Positions 1 through 10,099 of a DNA stretch of 39,801 bases are shown here, one piece after another. Both the position numbers and the translations under genes were made by a program. The stretch's first letter is position 1. Each line of letters begins with the position of its first letter. This DNA comes from an uncultured Pseudoxanthomonas sp. (GTDB lineage Bacteria > Pseudomonadota > Gammaproteobacteria > Xanthomonadales > Xanthomonadaceae): NCBI GenBank assembly GCA_946886405.1, contig CAMPIO010000026.1, forward strand, positions 1 to 39,801. Reading direction: 5' to 3'. The notes beneath the pieces were generated by a model. That model worked only from the letters and a program-made list of their open reading frames with translations, searched no databases and had not been told where the DNA came from.

Positions 1-49
1 GGCAGGGGGCGTGGTGGGGGACGCGGACATGCAGGACTCCTGAAATGCA

Positions 50-71
50 GCACGCCCCATCAGGGGCGTGC
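50..71 (-). terminator. Hairpin downstream of ppsA
   Basis: A perfect 9-bp inverted repeat (GCACGCCCC / GGGGCGTGC) with a 4-nt loop lies just past the ppsA stop codon. On the minus strand it is followed by TGCATTTC rather than a proper U-tract, so it may be a weak intrinsic terminator or an mRNA 3'-end stabiliser. No gene is visible in the first 120 bases. Confidence 0.5.
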
Positions 72-123
72 CGGGTTTACAGGACGATGGTAACCGCGTT
101 TGCGTGAAGATGATCGCAGCGGA

Positions 124-2496
<2,373 letters not shown>

Positions 2497-2650
2497 GCGC
2501 AATGCTCCGAAGCAGGCCGCGCCATGCCGATGACCATCGGCGTGGGGTGCCGTGTCCATGGGGAAAGAAGCGATATGATGCAGTGCATACCAATTGCAGA
2601 CAAGCTTGATCTGACGGGGGTTTCCATGGTGAAGCAGGGGCGGGGCGGTC

Positions 2651-3472
2651 ATGTCTGACTTGCGCCAGGTGTTCTACGTTTCGGATGGCACCGGTATCAC
2701 CGCCGAGACCATCGGCCACAGCCTGTTGACGCAATTCGCCGGCATGCGGTTCCAGACTGACCGGCTCTCCTTTGTCGATGACGAGGAAAAAGCCCGGGAT
2801 GCCGCCGACCGCATCCGTCGCATGGGCGAAAAGCTGGGCAGCCGGCCCATCGTCATCAATTCCTGCGTGGATCCGGCGCTGAGTGCATTGATCGCCGAAA
2901 GCGGCGCGCTGATGCTCGACGTATTCGCGCCCTTCATCGAACCCCTGGAACGCGAACTCGGCCAGCAGCGTCAATCCCGCGTAGGACAGGCGCACGGTCT
3001 GGTCGATTTCGAGACCTATCACCGGCGCATCAACGCGATGAATTTCGCGCTGACCCACGACGATGGCATGGCGGTGAACTACGACGAGGCCGACGTCATC
3101 CTGGTGGCCGTGTCGCGCGCGGGCAAGACGCCCACGTGCGTGTACCTGGCGCTGCACTACGGCATCCGCGCGGCAAACTACCCGCTGACCGATGGCGATC
3201 TCGAGACCGACAGGCTGCCCGCACGCCTGCGGCCTTACCGTCGCAAGCTGTTCGCGTTGACGATCGACCCTGATCGCCTGCACCAGATACGGCAGGAGCG
3301 CCGCCCCAACTCCAGCTACGCCAGAATGGAGACCTGCAAGCGCGAGGTCGCGTCGGCGGAGGCCATGTTCCAAGTGGAGCGTCTGCCCACACTCAGCACC
3401 ACCAACAAGTCGATCGAGGAGATCTCGAGCAAGGTGCTGACCACGCTGGGTCTGCAGCGGGACATGTACTGA
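2651..3472 (+). CDS. ppsR: PEP synthase regulatory protein (kinase/pyrophosphorylase, DUF299)
   Basis: Bifunctional serine/threonine kinase and phosphotransferase that inactivates PpsA by ADP-dependent phosphorylation and restores it by Pi-dependent dephosphorylation (known for the family). The 273 residues match the E. coli protein in length. Family signatures visible are the N-terminal [13 protein letters not shown] and a P-loop-like [11 protein letters not shown] at residues 153-163 with G158, K159 and T160. The C-terminal half contains the conserved SSYAR region followed by the [15 protein letters not shown] tail. Starts at ATG 2651; GGGGCGGG precedes it. Head-to-head with ppsA, the usual arrangement in proteobacteria, which supports both calls. 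Confidence 0.95.
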   Translation: MSDLRQVFYVSDGTGITAETIGHSLLTQFAGMRFQTDRLSFVDDEEKARDAADRIRRMGEKLGSRPIVINSCVDPALSALIAESGALMLDVFAPFIEPLERELGQQRQSRVGQAHGLVDFETYHRRINAMNFALTHDDGMAVNYDEADVILVAVSRAGKTPTCVYLALHYGIRAANYPLTDGDLETDRLPARLRPYRRKLFALTIDPDRLHQIRQERRPNSSYARMETCKREVASAEAMFQVERLPTLSTTNKSIEEISSKVLTTLGLQRDMY

Positions 3473-3583
3473 GGGTGGGGTATTGACGGTATCCCGCGAG
3501 GGTCCCGGGAATCCTTAACTTAGGCCGCAGTGTGCAGGCCGTCAATGCTGCCGCCGGCGCGCATCCGCGTGTAGGATCGACCC

Positions 3584-4066
3584 ATGTCCCAGGCACTCGT
3601 ACGTACCGCGCGCATTCCCCGGCTGGGCCGCTTCGGGTGGCTGATGGCGTTGTATGCGGAGAACCATGCACGGCTCGTGCGGCTGTTCGCGCCGGACCAT
3701 CTGTCCGTCGGGACCTATATCTCCAGCATCGGCGATGGGCTGGATCTGCGGCTGGAAGTCATCGAGACGCACCGCTATACCGTGGAACTGCGCCTGACCT
3801 ACGACATCTGCGATCCCCTGACCGGAGAGCTGGACCCATCCGCGTTCGTGCGCCTGTACCGCGACGCGCACCAGGCCGAGGCGACGCACTGCTATGTCGG
3901 CCGGCGATGGCAGGACGTCATCGGCCTGTATCCGCCACCCGCTGAAGTCATCAGTCACCGCATGCGCATGAATACCTTCCTGGGCAAGTGGCTCGAGTAC
4001 CTGGGTGAACAGGGGCATGGCGTGGCGACGTTGCGTCCGGTCGGCAGCACGCGCGACGTCGCCTAA
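3584..4066 (+). CDS. DUF1249 domain protein (YqiB-like)
   Basis: A 160-residue soluble protein without signal peptide or membrane segment. The sequence WLMALYAENHARLVRLFAP at the N-terminus and the EVIETHRYTVELRLTY stretch are typical of the DUF1249 family (E. coli YqiB), whose function is not known. The C-terminal half has RLYRDAHQAEATHC and a KWLEYLGEQGHG tail, also family features. ATG 3584 lies about 110 nt beyond ppsR, so it probably has its own promoter in that gap, though no convincing -35/-10 pair was seen there. The region downstream is convergent with a minus-strand gene only 22 nt away. Confidence 0.85.
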   Translation: MSQALVRTARIPRLGRFGWLMALYAENHARLVRLFAPDHLSVGTYISSIGDGLDLRLEVIETHRYTVELRLTYDICDPLTGELDPSAFVRLYRDAHQAEATHCYVGRRWQDVIGLYPPPAEVISHRMRMNTFLGKWLEYLGEQGHGVATLRPVGSTRDVA

Positions 4067-4088
4067 CGCAGCGCACGGCATACAGGGT

Positions 4089-4367
4089 TCAGGCGACGCG
4101 CACGAACCGCATCGCGTTGAGCCGCCGCAGGCCGTGGCTGGCATCACGGGACATGTTCACCACGTCGACCGCGCCCCGTGTTTCGAGTTCCAGCAAGCGT
4201 TGGGCCACGGCGTCGAACGCGGCCTCGTCCAGTCCCGGTGATCCTGCCGTCCCGCACGTGTCGCGCTGGAGGGGCAGTTGCGAGACCCGTTCGTCGGCAA
4301 GTGAATCCAGGATCATGGCCGCAAGCTCCGGGCGAAGGGTCGCCAGCTTCGACGTTGCCGTTCTCAC
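4089..4367 (-). CDS. Small hypothetical protein
   Basis: A 92-residue frame starting at GTG 4367, which begins 16 nt after the TAA of the zinc-ribbon gene upstream, as expected for a second gene of an operon. No recognised domain. The protein is mildly acidic, soluble in appearance, with two central cysteines absent and one Cys in RDTCGTAG; the LDEAAFDAVAQRLLELETRG segment looks helical. There is no strong ribosome binding site, so translation may be coupled to the upstream gene. It could be a spurious frame in GC-rich DNA, but its placement and the lack of a better frame on the other strand argue for a real gene. Confidence 0.5.
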   Translation of the reverse strand: MRTATSKLATLRPELAAMILDSLADERVSQLPLQRDTCGTAGSPGLDEAAFDAVAQRLLELETRGAVDVVNMSRDASHGLRRLNAMRFVRVA

Positions 4368-4382
4368 GGTGTGCGCCCGCGT

Positions 4383-5348
4383 TTACGGTCCTCTTTTCAG
4401 CGTCCGTGCCTTCTCGGCCTGCCTGTCCAGCGTCGCCAGGGTTTCGGCACGGATGCGCTCTTCTTCGGCCGCCAGGGCATGCACCTTGTTGATCAGTCGG
4501 TTGTATTCCGCTACGTCGGCATCTGTCTGGAACATGATCGCGTCGCCGTCGACATGGGTGCTATGGATGCGTCCGGCCATGAACTCGGTGACCTCCATGG
4601 CGGCGGCGAAGGTTTGCTGCTGGTTGATCAGTGCTCGCGTGTTCTGTTCGTAGGTCTTCTGCCGCTGGGCCTCGAAACCACGCATGAATTCCGGGAATCC
4701 ACGCGCGTCCTTCAGTCCCATGATCTCGGTTTCGAACGCGGCGAGCCGCGCGTTGTTTGCTGCGTCGTAGTCGCGAAGGCTGGCGTGCGCCTGAGCCAGC
4801 ACGACGCGATTGCGCTCGATACCTTCCCGCGAGGTCAGCCGCGGCGGTGACAGCACGTGTTCCAGTTGCAGGTCGGTGAGTGACTGCAGGTAGGCGATGT
4901 CCGCAGCGCTGGCCTGCCGCTGGAACTTGGTCATGATCGCTGCGGCGCGCTGCAGCAGCGTTCCCTCGGTCGGAGGTTGTGTCGTGATGGGTGTGTCTGC
5001 GGCAGGTTGGCCGTTCAGCGACGCCTTGCGTGCATCGAAGGCGGCCTGGATATCCCGCAATGCCGCTTCGTCGGCCTTCCGCTCGCGCCCCATCTTGGCG
5101 CCGACCTGGATCAGGCCGGCGATCGCGGCGATCACCAGCACGCCGGCGACCGCTGAAATTCCCGCCGGTACCGCCCACCGGCGCCAGCCGGTCCGGGGTG
5201 GGCGCGCGTTGTGCGGGCGCTGGCTGAAAACGACGCTGCCGAAGTCGGGTGGCGATGACGGCATCGGGGGTGGCGCCCCGCATTGTGGGCATGCGCCCTT
5301 TGCTTCATTTCTGTGCTGTCCGCAGACGGCGCAAGCACTCACTGCCAT
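4383..5348 (-). CDS. Zinc-ribbon, single-pass membrane protein with coiled-coil C-terminus
   Basis: Not a family I can name. The 321 residues show a short N-terminal zinc ribbon (CAVCGQ ... CPQCGA, two CxxC knuckles in the first 25 residues), a proline-rich linker, one hydrophobic membrane span (AVPAGISAVAGVLVIAAIAG, about residues 58-78), and a long helical, Gln/Ala/Glu-rich region from about residue 90 to the end that looks like a coiled coil or helical bundle. With the ribbon at the N-terminus and a positively charged flank (TGWRRW) before the span, the ribbon is probably cytoplasmic and the helical part periplasmic. ATG 5348 has AGGGG about 9 nt upstream. First gene of a likely two-gene unit with the small gene at 4089-4367. 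Confidence 0.8.
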   Translation of the reverse strand: MAVSACAVCGQHRNEAKGACPQCGAPPPMPSSPPDFGSVVFSQRPHNARPPRTGWRRWAVPAGISAVAGVLVIAAIAGLIQVGAKMGRERKADEAALRDIQAAFDARKASLNGQPAADTPITTQPPTEGTLLQRAAAIMTKFQRQASAADIAYLQSLTDLQLEHVLSPPRLTSREGIERNRVVLAQAHASLRDYDAANNARLAAFETEIMGLKDARGFPEFMRGFEAQRQKTYEQNTRALINQQQTFAAAMEVTEFMAGRIHSTHVDGDAIMFQTDADVAEYNRLINKVHALAAEEERIRAETLATLDRQAEKARTLKRGP

Positions 5349-5414
5349 GGCGGCAATCCCCTGATTCCCCGTTTCGATGCTACTTCAATCAGGGCGGAGG
5401 CAACGCAGGCGCGC

Positions 5415-5445
5415 AAAAAAACGGGGCCACCTTTCGGTAGCCCCG
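5415..5445 (-). terminator. Rho-independent terminator of the tRNA operon
   Basis: On the minus strand, a 10-bp stem (CGGGGCTACC / GGTGGCCCCG, one G-U pair) with a GAAA tetraloop is followed directly by seven U residues. It sits 16 nt beyond the 3' end of tRNA-Glu and is a textbook intrinsic terminator. Confidence 0.93.
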
Positions 5446-5460
5446 GATACTTTGCAAAAT

Positions 5461-5536
5461 TGGCGTCCCCACGGGGATTCGAACCCCGGTCGCTACCGTG
5501 AAAGGGTAATGTCCTAGGCCTCTAGACGATGGGGAC
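5461..5536 (-). tRNA. tRNA-Glu (anticodon TTC)
   Basis: Seventy-six nucleotides including an encoded CCA. The acceptor stem GTCCCCA / TGGGGAC, the D-arm, the anticodon loop CTTTCAC reading TTC, and the TTCGAAT T-loop can all be folded by eye. It is the distal gene of a two-tRNA transcript and lies just before a strong terminator. Confidence 0.97.
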
Positions 5537-5586
5537 GCACGAAAGTTGTTGCCAGTTTTCTTTCCGGTCGGCCTATTGACCGGAAG

Positions 5587-5662
5587 TGGTGGAGCCAGGC
5601 GGGATCGAACCGCCGACCTCCTGCATGCCATGCAGGCGCTCTCCCAGCTGAGCTATGGCCCC
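5587..5662 (-). tRNA. tRNA-Ala (anticodon GGC)
   Basis: Seventy-six nucleotides with encoded CCA. Acceptor stem GGGGCCA / TGGCTCC contains the G3-U70 wobble pair that is the alanine identity element. The anticodon stem CCTGC/GCAGG encloses the loop ATGGCAT with anticodon GGC, and the T-loop is TTCGATC. Promoter-proximal member of the Ala-Glu tRNA pair; 50 nt separate it from tRNA-Glu. Confidence 0.97.
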
Positions 5663-5681
5663 ACGTGCTGGCAGGAGCGGA

Positions 5682-5710
5682 ATGATAGCTAGGCAATTTC
5701 GGATGCGCAA
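5682..5710 (-). promoter_or_regulatory. Probable sigma-70 promoter of the tRNA-Ala/tRNA-Glu operon
   Basis: Read on the minus strand there is a -35-like TTGCGC (5705-5710) and a -10-like TATCAT (5682-5687) separated by exactly 17 nt, with a GC-rich stretch after the -10, as in stable-RNA promoters. The -10 ends about 20 nt before the mature tRNA-Ala 5' end. A small inverted repeat (GGATGC-GCAA-GCATCC, 5701-5716) overlaps the -35. Confidence 0.65.
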
Positions 5711-5799
5711 GCATCCGTTACGAAAAATTTCACGACTGGCGGTGGAAGGTGCATGCGGTTGAAATAAGCAACCGGACATCGAGAGGCATCGCAAGGCGG

Positions 5800-6537
5800 A
5801 TGATCGCGTTTTCAGTGAAGGAATGGTCCGCATGGGCGCCCGGTCTGGTGGACCAGGATGCGTGGCGTGCGTGGGCCGTTGCCCCTTGGTTGCCAGCCGG
5901 TGAAGAGACGCCCGCGCTCGCTGAAGTACCCGCCATGCAACGCAGGCGCATCGAGCGGCTGGGAAGGATGGCGGTCCAGACCGCGATCTGGTGCCAGCGG
6001 GCCGAGGAAAGCGGCGTGCCGCTCGTGTTTGCTTCACGGCACGGCGACGTAGCGCGCTCGATGGAACTGCTGGAGGCGCTGGCAACCGAGCAGCCGCCCT
6101 CTCCCACCACGTTCGGCCTGTCGGTGCACAACGCGATCGCCGCGTTGTACTCGATCCTGCGGCGCGAGCGGGGCAACTACATCGCGCTTGCCGGCGGCAT
6201 GGCAACGGTGGAGGCGGCATGCGTCGAAGCGTCCGCGTTGCTTGCCGACGGTGCGCCCGAGGTGGTGCTGGTGGTCTACGACGCGCCGTTGCCCATCCTC
6301 TATGCGGACTTTGCCGACGAGCCGGATGCGGGGTTCGCCTGGTGCTGGCGGATCGCGCCCCGCGATGAGGCATCGCCTGCGCTGCGTCTGGCATGGGATG
6401 GAGGGGACAGTGCGGAGGCTTCCGCACCTGGGGCCTTGCCGCACGGCCTGGAGGTCCTCCGCTTCCTGCTCTCCGGTGAGGGCTCATTGCGTTGGCAAGC
6501 CGACGGCGTGACATGGCATTGGCAACGCGATGCATGA
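5800..6537 (+). CDS. Ketosynthase-like chain-length-factor subunit of the aryl polyene synthase
   Basis: A 245-residue protein of the short beta-ketoacyl-synthase-like family (Ketoacyl-synt_2), the counterpart of ApeC of enterobacterial aryl polyene clusters. It is only about half as long as a true ketosynthase. The family signature GLSVHNAIAALYSI occupies the region where a ketosynthase carries its active-site cysteine, and no catalytic Cys is present, so it is expected to pair with one of the full ketosynthases encoded at 18502 or 20875 and shape chain length rather than condense by itself. Start chosen at ATG 5800, preceded by purine-rich GCAAGGCGG; the frame is open to 5749 but lacks support. 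First gene of the pigment operon; its end overlaps the next gene by 8 nt. Confidence 0.88.
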   Translation: MIAFSVKEWSAWAPGLVDQDAWRAWAVAPWLPAGEETPALAEVPAMQRRRIERLGRMAVQTAIWCQRAEESGVPLVFASRHGDVARSMELLEALATEQPPSPTTFGLSVHNAIAALYSILRRERGNYIALAGGMATVEAACVEASALLADGAPEVVLVVYDAPLPILYADFADEPDAGFAWCWRIAPRDEASPALRLAWDGGDSAEASAPGALPHGLEVLRFLLSGEGSLRWQADGVTWHWQRDA

Positions 6538-7327
6538 GCGCATCGGCCATGCATGGCGGGTCGTAGGTACTGGGCTGAGTTTCCTCGCGTTCGGTGTCGG
6601 CGGGCTGTGCCTGGGCGTCTTCATCCTGCCGCCGATGCTGTGGCTGGTCCGCGATCCGGAGCGCCGTCGCCGCTGGGCCAGGCGCATCGTGCAGCGCAGT
6701 TTTGCCGCCCATGTCGAACTGATGCGGCGCCTGGGCGTGATGACATACGACATCCGGGGCCGCGAGCGACTGCAGCGCGAGCGTTTGCTGGTGCTCGCCA
6801 ATCATCCGACCTTGATTGACGTCGTGCTGCTGGTGTCGCTGCTGCCGAATGCCGACTGCGTCGTGAAGTCCGCGGTAGCCCGGAATCCGTTCATGCGCGG
6901 CCCGGTGCGCGCTGCGGGATACGTGGCCAACGATGACGGCGCAGGCCTGGTGGAGGATTGCATCGCCGCCGTCCGCGCCGGCGGCGCGCTGGTGATCTTT
7001 CCCGAGGGGACGCGGACCACGCCCGGGCAGCCGTTGAAGCTGCAGCGCGGGGCCGCCAACATTGCCGTGCGCGGGGCGCTGGACATCACGCCGGTGCGGA
7101 TCACCTGCTCGCCGCTGACGCTGGGGAAAGGGGAGAAGTGGTATCGTGTGCCGCCGGTGCGATTCCACATGGTGATCGATGTTCAGGAAGACCTGCCGAT
7201 CGCCCCATTCCTGAACGGAATGGAGGGGGCGGATCCAGCGGCGGGGGGAGAGGCGCTGGCAGCCCGGCGACTCACGGAACATCTGGCCAACTACTTTGCG
7301 GGAGATCCATCGCGTGCAGGCACTTGA
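6530..7327 (+). CDS. 1-acylglycerol-3-phosphate O-acyltransferase-like protein (PlsC family)
   Basis: A 265-residue membrane-associated acyltransferase. There is a long hydrophobic N-terminal segment (about residues 14-40, GLSFLAFGVGGLCLGVFILP) followed by the catalytic NHPTLID motif at residues 91-97, a HX4D box, and the substrate-binding FPEGTRT motif near residue 160. In aryl polyene clusters this enzyme is thought to help attach the finished polyene, or its lipid anchor, to glycerol or another acceptor in the inner membrane; the exact acceptor is inferred. Overlaps the preceding gene by 8 nt and the following ACP gene by 14 nt, so translation is coupled. Confidence 0.9.
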   Translation: MHERIGHAWRVVGTGLSFLAFGVGGLCLGVFILPPMLWLVRDPERRRRWARRIVQRSFAAHVELMRRLGVMTYDIRGRERLQRERLLVLANHPTLIDVVLLVSLLPNADCVVKSAVARNPFMRGPVRAAGYVANDDGAGLVEDCIAAVRAGGALVIFPEGTRTTPGQPLKLQRGAANIAVRGALDITPVRITCSPLTLGKGEKWYRVPPVRFHMVIDVQEDLPIAPFLNGMEGADPAAGGEALAARRLTEHLANYFAGDPSRAGT

Positions 7328-7574
7328 GCACGAGATCAAGGAATTGATCATTTCATCGCTGTCGCTGGAGGACATCTCCCCCGACGACATCGATACCAGC
7401 GCCCCGCTGTTCGTGGAGGGGCTGGGACTGGACTCGATCGACGCTCTCGAACTGGGCCTGGCGCTGCAGAAGCGTTACGGCGTGGCACTCTCCGCGGACT
7501 CGCAGGAAACCCGCCGGCATTTCGCCAGCGTGCGTGCCCTGGCGGACTTCGTCGCCTCGCAGGGCAAGGCCTGA
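7314..7574 (+). CDS. Acyl carrier protein 1 of the pigment pathway
   Basis: Eighty-six residues with the phosphopantetheine attachment motif GLGLDSIDALEL, Ser at about residue 41. The protein is acidic and of normal ACP length. I place the start at GTG 7314 because GGGAG lies 9 nt upstream; a TTG at 7296 in the same frame lacks one. The gene begins inside the acyltransferase gene. Aryl polyene systems use two distinct ACPs, one for loading of the aryl starter and one for extension; which does which cannot be read from sequence. XanC is the corresponding dedicated ACP in Xanthomonas campestris. Confidence 0.93.
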   Translation: MQALEHEIKELIISSLSLEDISPDDIDTSAPLFVEGLGLDSIDALELGLALQKRYGVALSADSQETRRHFASVRALADFVASQGKA

Positions 7575-7597
7575 GCAGGGACGGCAGGACTGGCAAG

Positions 7598-7852
7598 ATG
7601 ACCAAGAACGAACTTTTCGACCGGATCGTGACGATCCTGCATGACAGCTTCGAGATCGATCCCGCGCGCATCACGCCCGAGGCCCGGCTCTACGATGACC
7701 TCGACATCGACAGCATCGACGCGGTGGACCTGATCGTGCAGCTCAAGCCGCTGCTCGGGCGCAGCCTGCAGCCGGATGCCTTCAAGGCGGTGCGCACGGT
7801 GCAGGACATCGTCGACGTGCTGTACGGCCTGATCCGCGACCAAGCCGCCTGA
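7598..7852 (+). CDS. Acyl carrier protein 2 of the pigment pathway
   Basis: Eighty-four residues, acidic, with the 4'-phosphopantetheine motif LDIDSIDAVDL and modifiable Ser at about residue 39. It diverges clearly from ACP1 (different helix I and loop sequences), so the two are not a recent duplication. It lies 23 nt after ACP1 with AGGA upstream of ATG 7598. Tandem ACP genes at this point are a hallmark of aryl polyene clusters. Confidence 0.93.
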   Translation: MTKNELFDRIVTILHDSFEIDPARITPEARLYDDLDIDSIDAVDLIVQLKPLLGRSLQPDAFKAVRTVQDIVDVLYGLIRDQAA

Positions 7853-7863
7853 GCACACGCCGC

Positions 7864-8421
7864 GTGCCCGTGTCCCGGATAGGCGCGGCCATCTTCGTGG
7901 CGCTGTCGGTGGCTTACCCGCTGGTGGTGTACTGGGCGATGGGTCGCTTCGAGCCGCGTTGGCTGGCGCTGTTGCTGCTGGTCCTCGCCGTGCTGCGCGC
8001 CATCGCGACCCGCCAGGCGGTCTGGCTGGTGGCGGCAGCGGGTGCGGCGATCCTCGCGGCGCTGGCCACCGTGTTCAACCAGGCGCTGCCGTTGAAGTTG
8101 TACCCGGCGTTGATCAATGCGGTGATGCTGGTAGTGTTCGCGGTAAGCCTGGTGTTTCCGCCCTCGGCGGTCGAGCGCATCGCGCGCTTGACCGAACCCG
8201 ACCTGCCGCCCGCCGGCGTGGCTTATACGCGCCGTGTCACCCAGGTGTGGTGCGGCTTCTTCGTCTTCAACGGCACGCTGGCGCTGGTAACGGCATTGTG
8301 GATGTCCGATCGTGCGTGGGCGCTCTACAACGGTCTGATCGCGTACGGATTGATCGGGGTGCTTTTCGGCGGTGAATGGCTGGTGCGGCAGCGGGTGAAA
8401 GCGGGACACCGGCATGGCTGA
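7864..8421 (+). CDS. COG4648 polytopic membrane protein of the aryl polyene cluster
   Basis: About 185 residues with five or six hydrophobic segments: near residues 5-25 (IFVALSVAYPLVVYW), 33-45, 52-70, 78-100 (LINAVMLVVFAVSLVF), 128-145 and 155-172. No catalytic motif is visible. COG4648 proteins occur almost only in aryl polyene and xanthomonadin loci (ApeG position) and their role, possibly in transport or membrane assembly of the pigment machinery, has not been established as far as I know. Starts at GTG 7864 eleven nt after the ACP stop, with no strong ribosome binding site, which suggests coupling. The last codons overlap the ligase gene. Confidence 0.85.
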   Translation: MPVSRIGAAIFVALSVAYPLVVYWAMGRFEPRWLALLLLVLAVLRAIATRQAVWLVAAAGAAILAALATVFNQALPLKLYPALINAVMLVVFAVSLVFPPSAVERIARLTEPDLPPAGVAYTRRVTQVWCGFFVFNGTLALVTALWMSDRAWALYNGLIAYGLIGVLFGGEWLVRQRVKAGHRHG

Positions 8422-10099
8422 GTGGCTGGCGCTCGCCGATCTCGCCGTGCAGCCGTTGGCCGGCCGCGCCTTCGTGTCCGCGGGCGAAGCTTCTGCGGAC
8501 CATGCCGCGTTCCATCGCGACGTACGGCGCTGGCAGGCCGCTTTCCGTCGATGTTCCAACGGTACCTGGGCGCTGCATTTCAACGACGCCGCGCATTTCG
8601 CCGCCGCGCTCTACGGCGCGTGGCACGCGGGCAAGACCGTGGTGCTGCCGGGCGATGCGCTGGCCGGCACGCAGGCGCGGCTGCGTACCCACGTCGATGG
8701 CTTCGCTGGCGACTGGCCCGAGGCGGATCTGCCGTCTGCCGACGAATCCACGGACGTCGACGTTGCGCAGATATCGCTCGATGGCGATGCTACGCGCCTG
8801 ATCGTGTTCACCTCCGGCAGCACCGGCGAACCCGTCGCGATCGAGAAGCGGCTTCGCCAGCTCGACGCCGAGGTGCGCGCCCTCGAAACCGCGCTCGGTG
8901 CAGGCCTGGACGGCGTGGCGGTGCACGGCACGGTCTCGCACCAGCACATCTACGGCCTGCTGTTCCGCGTGCTGTGGCCTTTGGCGTCAGGGCGCGCGAT
9001 CGTGCCGCGCGCGTTTTTCCCGGAGGACCTGCTGGCGGCGATGGATGGCCAGGACACGGTGCTGGTCGCCAGTCCCGCGCACTTGAAGCGCCTGCCGGCG
9101 CAGTTGTCGTGGAGTGCTCTGCATGGGCGGCTGCGGGCGGTGTTCTCGTCGGGAGGTGCCTTGCCTGCCGAAGCCGCGCACGAAGTCGCGCGCGTGCTGG
9201 GCGTGCCGCCCACCGAGATCCTGGGCAGCAGCGAGACCGGCGGCATCGCGTGGCGCCGCTGGAATACCGAGCAACCCGTCTGGATGCCCCTTCCGGGCGT
9301 GGACTGGCGGGTGCAGGACGGCGTGCTCGAAGTCAGCTCGCCGCACCTCGTCGACGCGTCATGGTGGCGCAGCCAGGATCGCGCGGAAGCCGACGATACG
9401 GGAGGTTTCCGTTTGCTTGGCAGGGCGGACCGCATCGTCAAGGTCGAAGAGCGGCGCGTCTCGCTGGATGCGCTGGAACGGCACATCAGGAGTCATCCTG
9501 CCGTACAGGACGTGCGCGTGCTGTTGCTCGACGGGGCGCGCAGTGCGCTGGCGGCAGTCGTTGCACTGGCCGACGGTGCGTCGGTGCCGGCCGATGCCGG
9601 CGCGCGTCGTGCGCTGTCGCAATCGCTGTCGCGGCATCTGGCAGGCATGCAGGATGCGGTGACGCGTCCGCGCCGCTGGCGCTTCGTGGCGGCACTGCCG
9701 ACCAACGCGCAGGGCAAAGTCACCGAAGCCGCGCTGTTGGCGATGTTCCGCCCCGAGCGGCCGGCGGCCCGGTGGACGCTGCGCACGGCGACGCAGGCCC
9801 AGGTCGAATTACTCCTGGAGCCTTCGCTGGCCGTGTTCGACGGTCATTTCGCCCAGGCGGCGATCCTGCCGGGCGTCGCCCAGCTCGACTGGGCCGTGCA
9901 GCTGGCGCGCGAGGTCTTTCCGATGCCATCGCGCTTCCTGCGCATGGAAGCGTTGAAATTCCAGCGGGTCGCACGACCGGGCGACCTGATCCGCCTGGAT
10001 CTCGACTGGCAGGCGGAGCGGGGCACGCTGGTGTTCCGCTACACATCGGTGCACGGCCCGCATGCGAGTGGTCGCGTGGTGTTCGCCGATGGCGGATGA
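8414..10099 (+). CDS. AMP-forming aryl/acyl-ACP ligase fused to a hotdog dehydratase
   Basis: The 561 residues comprise two enzymes. Residues 1 to about 450 are an ANL-family adenylating enzyme: A3 P-loop TSGSTGEPVAIEK (133-145), A5 motif GSSETGGIAWR, hinge and A8 region LLGRADRIVKVEERRVSLDALE, and the A10 lysine in TNAQGKVTE. It should activate an aromatic acid (4-hydroxybenzoate or a hydroxycinnamate) and load it on an ACP, as XanA2/ApeH do. Residues from about 455 to the end are a FabA/FabZ-type hotdog fold with FDGHFAQAAILPGV followed by an Asp in LDWAV, matching the His/Asp catalytic pair of FabA. In enterobacterial loci these are usually described as separate ApeH and ApeI functions. 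Overlaps both neighbours by 8-11 nt. Confidence 0.92.
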   Translation: MAEWLALADLAVQPLAGRAFVSAGEASADHAAFHRDVRRWQAAFRRCSNGTWALHFNDAAHFAAALYGAWHAGKTVVLPGDALAGTQARLRTHVDGFAGDWPEADLPSADESTDVDVAQISLDGDATRLIVFTSGSTGEPVAIEKRLRQLDAEVRALETALGAGLDGVAVHGTVSHQHIYGLLFRVLWPLASGRAIVPRAFFPEDLLAAMDGQDTVLVASPAHLKRLPAQLSWSALHGRLRAVFSSGGALPAEAAHEVARVLGVPPTEILGSSETGGIAWRRWNTEQPVWMPLPGVDWRVQDGVLEVSSPHLVDASWWRSQDRAEADDTGGFRLLGRADRIVKVEERRVSLDALERHIRSHPAVQDVRVLLLDGARSALAAVVALADGASVPADAGARRALSQSLSRHLAGMQDAVTRPRRWRFVAALPTNAQGKVTEAALLAMFRPERPAARWTLRTATQAQVELLLEPSLAVFDGHFAQAAILPGVAQLDWAVQLAREVFPMPSRFLRMEALKFQRVARPGDLIRLDLDWQAERGTLVFRYTSVHGPHASGRVVFADGG

